A stretch of 64,000 nt of DNA from Sorangium cellulosum. GTDB lineage: Bacteria > Myxococcota_A > Polyangia > Polyangiales > Polyangiaceae. The stretch lies in contig NZ_CP012673.1 of NCBI RefSeq assembly GCF_002950945.1, forward strand, positions 8,818,501-8,882,500, written 5' to 3'. Shown here piece after piece: positions 62,701 through 64,000 of the stretch; position 1 is the stretch's first letter; the number at the start of each line of letters is the position of its first letter. The translations under genes were made by a program, and so were the position numbers. The notes below the pieces were generated by a model. That model was given only the letters and a program-made list of their open reading frames with translations. It ran no database searches and had not been told where the DNA came from.

Positions 62701-64000
62701 GCTGCTCGCCGGCCTCGAGGCGCTGGCCAGCGGCGCCACGCCGGCGTACGGCGCGCGCGGCCGTGCCGACGTGCACGGCAAGGTCGTGTTCGTCTTCCCC
62801 GGCCAGGGCTCCCAGTGGACGCACATGGCGCGCGCGCTCTTCGCGAGCTCGCCGGCGTTCCGCGGCCAGCTCGAGGACTGCGCGCGAGCCCTGGCGCCCC
62901 ACGTGGACTGGTCGCTCCTCGACACGCTGCTCTGCGCGGAGCACGACGCCTGGCTCGATCGCATCGACATCGTACAGCCGGCGCTGTTCGCCGTGATGGT
63001 CTCGCTCGCGGCCGTATGGCGCTCGATGGGCGTCGAGCCGGACGCGGTGGTGGGCCACAGCCAGGGCGAGATCGCCGCGGCCTTCGTCGCGGGTGCGCTG
63101 TCGCTGGAGGACGCCGCCAAGGTGGTCGCCCTGCGCAGCCGCGCGCTGCTCGCGCTGGCCGGCAAGGGGGCCATGGCCTCGGTCGAGCTGAGCAGCGCGG
63201 GCCTCGAGCCCTACCTCACCCCGTACGGCGAGCGCATCTCCGTCGCCGCCATCAACAGCGCCAGCACCACGCTGGTGGCGGGCGAGGTCGCGGCGGTCGA
63301 TGCGCTGCTCGGCGAGCTCGCCGCTGCCCAGGTGTTCGCGCGCAAGGTGCGCGTCGACTACGCGTCGCACTGCGCCCAGGTGGAGAGCGTGCGCGACGAG
63401 CTCCTGCGCCAGCTCGAGGACGTCGCGCCGCGGCGCGCGCGCCTGCCGCTCTACTCGAGCGTGACGTCGCGCGCGCTCGAGGGCAGCGAGCTCGACGCCC
63501 ACTACTGGTACGAGAACCTGCGCCGCACCGTGCGCTTCGCCCAGGCCACCGAGCAGCTCGCGCAGGCCGGACATCGCTTCTTCGTCGAGGTCAGTCCCCA
63601 CCCCGTGCTCACGCTCGCCTTGAGCGAGACGCTCGGCGCAGGCGCCGCGCCGTCGGCGGTGGTCGGCACGCTGCGGCGCGACGACGGGGGCCTCGCGCGC
63701 TTCACGCTCTCGCTCGCGGAGCTGCACACGCGCGGCATGCGGCTCGACTGGCAGCGCGTCGTGCCGGGCGCGCGCCGCGTCGCCCTGCCCACCTACGCGT
63801 TCTCGCACGAGCGCTTCTGGCTCGAGGCCTCGAGATCGCAGCTGGACCTCGGCGCGGCGGGCCTCGCCGCGCCGGACCACCCGCTGCTCGGCGCCTGCTT
63901 GCCGCTCGCCGGCAGCGATGGCCTCGTGTTCTCGGGCCGCCTCTCGCTGGCCGATCGACCGTGGCTCGCCGGTCATACCGTCCACGGCCGCGTGGTGGTG
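44375..64000 (+). CDS. Modular type I polyketide synthase, 3' end outside window
   Basis: One uninterrupted frame of at least 6542 codons, starting at ATG 44375 with AGGAG 9 nt upstream and running off the window. Domain order by motif: ACP-KS-AT-AT-KR-ACP (initiation plus module 1), KS-AT-DH-KR-ACP (2), KS-AT-DH-KR-ACP (3), KS-AT-DH (4, cut). Active-site residues seen: phosphopantetheine serines S50, S2053, S3807, S5547; KS cysteines C279, C2286, C4030, C5779; AT serines S726, S1170, S2738, S4481, S6229; DH histidines H3043, H4787, H6534. AT motifs YASH (modules 1, 2, 4) predict methylmalonyl-CoA, HAFH (module 3) malonyl-CoA. No ER domain is visible. It builds a reduced, methyl-branched polyene chain on ACP arms in the cytoplasm. 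No stop or frameshift was found at any checked motif. Confidence 0.95.
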   Translation, partial: MPDGHTHPSITPEAEDKLRGLITALLGARLGIEPGSIDAGEPFSRYGLDSLNAMGLIADLAKALGRPLSPVLVWKHHTPAALARHLAGEKTEREDSFQRKSPGEDDEPIAIIGIACRFPGAPSPESFWQLLRDGRSAISEVPPERWDPGALADPASAAPERQMNARRGGFLDRVDGFDPMFFGISPREAHDMDPQQRLMLELGWEALEDARIVPERLKGSQTGVFLGAVWDDYATLRYQGGTRAITQHTVTGHHRSIIANRVSYTLGLHGPSMTVDSACSSSLVAVHLACESLRAGESTLALAGGVTLNLIPESTIGVDKFGALSPDGACFTFDARANGYVRGEGGGVAVLKRLSQAIADGDPIYCVIRGSAVNNDGESNGLTGPNPLAQEAVLRLACQRAGVDPADVQYVELHGTGTQLGDPIEASALGAVLGKARSADRPLLVGSVKTNVGHLEGAAGIAGLLKVALCIKHRQLAPSLNFEIPNPHIPFADLHLEMQRALGPWPDMRRPLLSGVSSFGMGGTNAHAVLSEWPSPRVELFPLSAESPEALRTQAREWLSAMASLGGRASLAALCEQAAGRLSPKEHRLAVTARSCDELARHLQNFLEDKAEPGMSVGRAAYGAARSARAASEVVFVFAGQGAQWFGMGRQLLHREPVFRATLERCSRFIQQQLGWSLLDELTTGREGSRLDEINVSPPAIISMEIAVAAQWRAWGIEPAAVVGHSAGEIAAAHVAGVLSLEDAMQAICAYGRLLPRVRGKGATGVVGLSWDEAERELVGYEGRLFRAIQHSADSTVLGGEPEALDEMFRALERRNIFCRRVAMDVSGHCPQIDCLREDLREALLGVRPREASIPIASQVTGSVLAGERFDADHWVRNLGDPAFFSTAVDCLLQDGFSTFLDVSPHPVALHAIGSNLRRAGVRGAVLPSLRRDEDERAVMLDALGALHGLGAPVRWNEVYPAGMEAVSWPALGSGGEAPRATTLDVEPAAALPFVVSANTEGALREQAARLRAHLEARPDLRLVDVAHSLATTRAHFEQRAALVAHDRAELLSALDSLAHGHPAPSTVLGRSGSHGKVVFVFPGQGSQWEGMALALLDSSPIFRAQLEACERALAPHVDWSLLAVLRRDEGAASLDRVDVVQPALFAVMVSLAALWRSLGVEPSAVVGHSQGEIAAAFVAGALSLEDAARIAALRSKALTTVAGKGAMAAVELGASDLHSYLAPWGDRLSIAAINSPRATLVSGEPAAVDALLDTLAAAQVFARKIRVDYASHSAQMDAVRSELLRGLEGLAPRTCELLLCSTVTGTPLDGSELDGEYWYRNLRQTVLFSDAIEQLVQDEHRFVVEVSPHPVLTLALRETLERSTERSPRAPAVVGSIRRNEGHFARLLLSWAELYTRGLALDWNVLFNGGRDSAFAGPSAPFAPRKISLPTYPFQRERFWLDAPKAHAGGAAPRAPLDPLERRFWRAIDEQNVDALGAELRVGDDARPALAQLLPHLAAWRREGLDQEKVERWRYQIVWKPLTRDTQTKLDLTGNWLVLTPETHAQDPQLALILRTLVERGASLVELTVDPALVEGAALAARLREGLQDAAVPRGVLSFLALDETCLDEHQAVPRGLAFSLALVQALESLSWKAPTWLFTRGAVSIGRSDPLLAPRQAMTWALGRVAALEVPQRPGGVIDLPQALDDRALEPLLARLAHGTDEDQLALRTSGLFARRMVRAPRAEARGEPFVPRGTYLITGGTGALGAHVARWLARHGVEHLVLTSRRGADAPGSAALRDELAALGARVSLVACDAADRPALSALLARLDADGDVLRGVVQAAGINHNAPLADTRLLDLSRVLEGKVLGAHNLHELLADRKLDAFVLFSSGAASWGGAQQGAYAAANAFLDALAEQRRSLGLCATSIAWGAWDGGGMVDAQTQDTLRRRGLAPMAPQLALQAFAQALHANETHLTVADIDWTHFAPALAAMRERPLLRDIPEARRALEDGAASTETTAGAGDLLDSLRRASSDERYHHLLGIVVAETAKILGFSDASRLDAHKGFFNLGLDSLMAVEIRRRLQQAMNLKLPATLTFDHPTPHAVALHLREALAGSLGLPQATRAAAAADAAPRAAHEPIAIVGLALRVPGADDLDQLWALLRDERDTIAPIPAARWIPELYDPDPEQTGKTYVNQASMFERVDLFDAGFFGISPREAEHIDPQHRLLLETSWEALEHAGIVPADLKESATGVFVGIREGDYGMARVDPTAVEAFDLQGNASSFAAGRLAFVLGTHGPALTVDTACSSSLVALHLGCQALRNGECTLALVAGASVISPSTFVMLSRTRALAPDGRSKTFSAQADGYGRGEGVVVLALERLSSAQAHGRDILAVIRGSALSHDGASSSITAPSGTSHQKAVRGALADARLEPADVDFVECHGTGTALGDPIEVHALGAVYAQGRPSHAPLLLGALKTNIGHLEAASGLAGVAKIVAALRNEALPATLRCTPQNPHVDWEALPVAVVDARRAWPRRSAGQRRAGISAIGLSGTNAHVILEEAPSVAPAAPASPADPTALPFLLSGRSEAALRAQAERLAAHLRAHEELPLLDVAYTLATLRTHFEQRAVIVASERDALLADLEALASGGTAQRGVQGQADVRGKTAFVFPGQGSQWSHMARELYESSAPFRDQLDDCARALAPHTDWSLLDVLLHDAHDAGDAWLDRIDVVQPALFAVMISLAAVWRAMGVEPDAVVGHSQGEIAAAFVAGALSLEDAAKVVALRSRALAALAGKGAMASVELSSAELAPQLAPFGDRISIAAINSPTTTLVAGEVAAIDALLAELAAAQRFARKVRVDYASHYRQVEDVRAELLAQLADIAPRRARLPLYSSVTATPLAGDELDALYWYENLRRTVRFAEATERLARDRHHFFVEVSPHPVLTLALRETLDSLPGPSAVVGSLRRDDGGAPRLSLSLAELHGRGLPLDWQAQLPGGRRATLPTYAFQRERFWRDVGRSRADVASLGLAASGHPLLGACLPLASGDEHVFAGRVSLADQPWLAGHRVHDRVIVPGTAFVELALLAAHHVALERIDELTIEAPLAVPAQGGLALQMTVRALDEAGQRALSIHSRADDAPDAPWTLHASGTLAPAADAAFPSLHAWPPPGAERLAIDGLYATLREAGLAYEQAFRGLTAVWRRGDELFAEARLSEPAAQDAERFALHPALLDSALHALALDAHADGAVALPFVWSGVTLHAAHARSVRVCLRRRGERAFSVAVADATGAPLLHGDEVALRPASKGQLREARGAARAPLFELAWQELPLPADPLPLARLTLLGDVALEPSPAVHVERLADLAALQRSLDAGAAPPEVVLAPVSALALATDADLATRAREASARVLELLQTHARDERLAATRLFVVTRRAVASRHDEDVPALAHAAVWGLVRSAQNERPELPLFLVDLDDHHASRRALSAALAGDERQLALRAGRRLVPRLSRVHEAADAAHAARFEAHGTVLVTGGTGTLGSLVARHLVAAHGIRRLLLTSRQGPRARGADALRSELEALGAHVTIAACDAADRAALEALLAAIEAEHPLRAVVHTAGVLDDGVLDALTPERLDRVFTPKVDAAWNLHELTRGCELSAFVLFSSLSGIVGAPGQANYAAANTFLDALAHHRRARGLPASSLAWGFWAQRSGLTEHLADAEVARLRRGGVLPMSSEQGLALFDAALARPLPLLVPARFDLASLHREAEVVAPLFRGLVRARAARRSASNTDTSLAQRLAALDAGARHGALLELVRADIAAVLRVASPSSLEPSRPLQERGLDSLMALELRNRLAARVGLKLPATLLFDHPTPDALARFLGEKLVWTAAARPAELAVVAEHDEPIAVVSMGCRYPGGVRTPEDLWQLLEGGRDAISAFPGDRGWHAETLNSIAEGGFLDDVDRFDPAFFGISPREALAMDPQQRLLLELSWEVLERVDIVPASLLGSSTGVFVGIFDNDYRVGLQALDAPVALTDYLATGTTTSVASGRIAYTFGFKGPALSVDTACSSSLVAIHLAAQALRRGECSLALAGGVTVMATPGVFLYMGPHSAGAPDGRSKSFSADANGAGWSEGAGMLLLERLSDARRNGHPVLAVLKGSAVNQDGRSQGLSAPNGPSQERVIAQALRTAGLTANDVDAVEAHGTGTPLGDPIEAQALLSAYGQGRAPDHPLWLGSLKSNLGHTQAAAGVGGVIKMVLAMQHGSLPRTLHAERPSPHIDWSSGAVRLLQEPRAWAPNGRPRRAGVSSFGVSGTNAHLILEEAPPSERPPRPRARAATLRALPLLLSATSELALRAQAARLHAELEARHDLTLRDVAAGLATARTHFAWRASVVAGERGDVLAALEALSRKEPRAGVAVRQKLSGKLAVLFTGQGSQRPQMGKALYETFPGFRAAFDDVCAHLDRDLAAPLSELVFTDAGDATPLDQTGHAQPALFALEVALFRLLESFGLSADIVLGHSIGEIAAAHVAGVLSLADACTLVAARARLMQALPPGGAMVTLQASEAELAALLEDQPGACVAAVNGPTSVVVSGDERAVLDIAAHFSALGRKTSRLRVSHAFHSAHLDAMLDDFREVATTLSYEAPRLPIVSNLTGKLVAAEMASPDYWVRQVREVVRFADGVEALRDQGATTFLELGPQAILSSLAQDTLAAGDDQAAFVPALHKGRDDLDSFVAALSALHGAGVSLDWTAFFAPFAPERVALPTYTFQRERFWVGPSRARADVASTGQQAADHPLLAATVALAGSGALVFTGRWSIAEHPWLAGHVVHGAIVLPGSAFVELALLAAQRVELGRVEELTLEAPLIIPAQGSVVVQVTVQPAGADGQRALSIHSRADDAVADAIWTLHASATLAPCAADTPALALHAFPPPDAEPVDLGHLPELLERAGLTYGPDFQGMKAVWRRGEELFAEVSLPESSAREAERFALHPALLDSALRVLSLAAPVGDDVPLPFGWSGVTLHGSGASRLRLRVRHHDARSATLDIADASGAPLAHIEALTLRPASAVRLGEASTGGSRTLFGLGWRERPLSASPAAYRGVLLGDAAPELGAASAGLERVADLAALQRALDDQAAPDVVLAPLDTRSGEDVAAATRHTSAQVLALLQAWLAEPRLAATRLVIVTEQALAVTGDERALTLPHAAVWGLVHAAQNENPELPISLVDLEPSHTSRGALPSVLYGDEPLLALRDGKCFVPRLTRLARGGVEAPASVFPRGGTVLITGGTGALGSLLARHLLDAHGVQHLLLISRQGPRAPGAAALRSELEARGARVTIAACDAADRGALKAVLDGVDPAHPLGAVVHAAGVLDDGILTALQPERLARVLAPKVDAAWNLHELTLDRELGAFVLFSSLAGILGTPGQASYAAANCFLDALAQQRRAQGRVATSLAWGLWQVEAGLAHRLSAADGARMQRSGLSPLSPAQGLALFDAAVARAEARLVPARLDLAALRAQGPALKPLFRELVQGARRASNTDTSSLPERLAALAAEARHERLLELVRAEAATVLGIATPSTLAPRQPLQELGLDSLMAVELRNRLAASLGVRLQATLLFDHPTPEALARFLATKLPGAAAALAAPPAATTTALDEPIAIVSMSCRFPGGVRTPDDLWRLLERGGDAISGFPADRGWDLQGLYDPDPDARGKSYVREGGFLHDAALFDPSFFGISPREAVAIDPQQRLLLEATWELFERAGMEPAALHGSSTGVFVGVMYGDYGAQLGRSPGEHEGHIGLGSSASVASGRIAYTFGLEGPALTLDTACSSSLVAAHLACQALRRGECSLALAGGVTVMATPGAFIEFSRQRGLAPDGRSKSFAAEADGVAWAEGTGLVLLERLSDAQRNGHPILAVLRGSAVNQDGRSQGLTAPNGPAQERVIAQALAAARLETHDIDAIEAHGTGTPLGDPIEAQALLATYGQGRAADRPLWLGSLKSNIGHTQAAAGVGGIIKMVLAMQHGTLPRTLHAERPSTHIDWSSGALRLLQEPVAWTYNGRPRRAGISSFGVSGTNAHVLLEEAPDSPEVRAPDTLAAPVALPIVLSARTDAALRAQAARLHTHLLAHPELALRDVAHTLAVARTGFEQRSALVASERGELLAGLEALASGATPAYGARGRADVHGKVVFVFPGQGSQWTHMARALFASSPAFRGQLEDCARALAPHVDWSLLDTLLCAEHDAWLDRIDIVQPALFAVMVSLAAVWRSMGVEPDAVVGHSQGEIAAAFVAGALSLEDAAKVVALRSRALLALAGKGAMASVELSSAGLEPYLTPYGERISVAAINSASTTLVAGEVAAVDALLGELAAAQVFARKVRVDYASHCAQVESVRDELLRQLEDVAPRRARLPLYSSVTSRALEGSELDAHYWYENLRRTVRFAQATEQLAQAGHRFFVEVSPHPVLTLALSETLGAGAAPSAVVGTLRRDDGGLARFTLSLAELHTRGMRLDWQRVVPGARRVALPTYAFSHERFWLEASRSQLDLGAAGLAAPDHPLLGACLPLAGSDGLVFSGRLSLADRPWLAGHTVHGRVVV
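50720..55940 (+). other. PKS module 2: KS-AT-DH-KR-ACP
   Basis: KS2 (C2286) is less similar to KS3 and KS4 than they are to each other. AT2 has GHSQG and YASH, predicting methylmalonyl-CoA. DH2 keeps the catalytic His (H3043 in GHRVHDRVIVP) and HPALLDSALH, but the HxxxGxxxxP glycine is replaced by Asp. KR2 carries LDD (HTAGVLDDG) and is B-type, consistent with dehydration. If DH2 is active the product is a methyl-branched double bond; if not, a hydroxyl remains. Confidence 0.85.
55950..61150 (+). other. PKS module 3: KS-AT-DH-KR-ACP
   Basis: KS3 (C4030) has a short N-terminal region compared with KS4, about 10 residues missing after PGDRGW. AT3 differs from the other extender ATs: GHSIG (S4481) and HAFH predict malonyl-CoA. 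DH3 has a complete GHVVHGAIVLP motif (H4787). KR3 is B-type (HAAGVLDDG). The expected product is an unbranched double bond. Confidence 0.87.
61180..64000 (+). other. PKS module 4: KS-AT-DH, truncated by window end
   Basis: KS4 (C5779) is closely similar to KS3. AT4 has GHSQG (S6229) and YASH, predicting methylmalonyl-CoA, and is closely similar to AT2. DH4 begins at about 63870 and shows GHTVHGRVVV (H6534) before the window ends. Domains after this are unknown. Confidence 0.87.

Overview
The window is about 64 kb of very GC-rich DNA with strongly GC-biased third codon positions. Its gene content points to a myxobacterium, most likely of the Sorangium/Polyangium type. The evidence is an ECF sigma factor with a membrane tail, many lipoproteins with Gly/Ser- or Cys-rich low-complexity regions, a copper monooxygenase fused to a c-type heme domain, a DUF5690-type transporter, IS66 debris, and a very large modular type I polyketide synthase (PKS). 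This is inference from gene content; no rRNA or other phylogenetic marker is present.

Layout. 0-8.3 kb: end of a hypothetical gene, a membrane-tailed ECF sigma factor, a DUF4442 hotdog protein, a von Willebrand A lipoprotein and a GH1 beta-glycosidase lipoprotein. 8.5-11.5 kb: a mobile-DNA graveyard with truncated transposases, an Rpn-family C-terminal fragment, two DUF6968-like genes (one cut short), a small secreted Cys-rich protein, and the 3' end of a tRNA or tmRNA without its body. 11.5-17.3 kb: a five-heme cytochrome, a large lipoprotein, a transporter, a channel-like protein and a methyltransferase. 17.4-22.2 kb: an HTH-dehydrogenase deletion fusion, a second Rpn fragment, and an IS66 element with intact tnpA, tnpB and tnpC. 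22.4-27.1 kb: a translationally coupled AraC regulator and VOC protein, a UvrA-like ABC ATPase, and two small exported proteins. 27.7-29.9 kb: a phosphodiester-glycosidase-like lipoprotein bracketed by an 87-bp direct repeat. 30.7-41.3 kb: a BON protein with a long FGG-type repeat, a YqiJ-like/flotillin pair, a heme/copper monooxygenase lipoprotein and a 1213-residue Cys-repeat/Gly-rich surface protein. 41.3-42.9 kb: an octamer-periodic palindrome and an IS66-type fragment.

42.9-64 kb is the start of a polyketide gene cluster. A sulfotransferase gene overlaps by ATGA a 36-codon ketosynthase stub, followed by one uninterrupted PKS frame that runs off the window (at least 6542 codons). The order is ACP-KS-AT-AT-KR-ACP / KS-AT-DH-KR-ACP / KS-AT-DH-KR-ACP / KS-AT-DH-(window end). 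The tandem ATs suggest that the first AT loads the starter onto the N-terminal ACP and the second selects the first extender. AT motifs predict methylmalonate, methylmalonate, malonate and methylmalonate for modules 1-4, so the early chain should be a hydroxylated starter unit followed by a methyl-branched conjugated polyene.

The most unusual observations are the tandem-AT initiation module, the coupled ketosynthase stub, the 87-bp repeat bracketing the lipoprotein gene, two families of octamer-periodic palindromes with the same design, and the in-frame HTH-dehydrogenase fusion.
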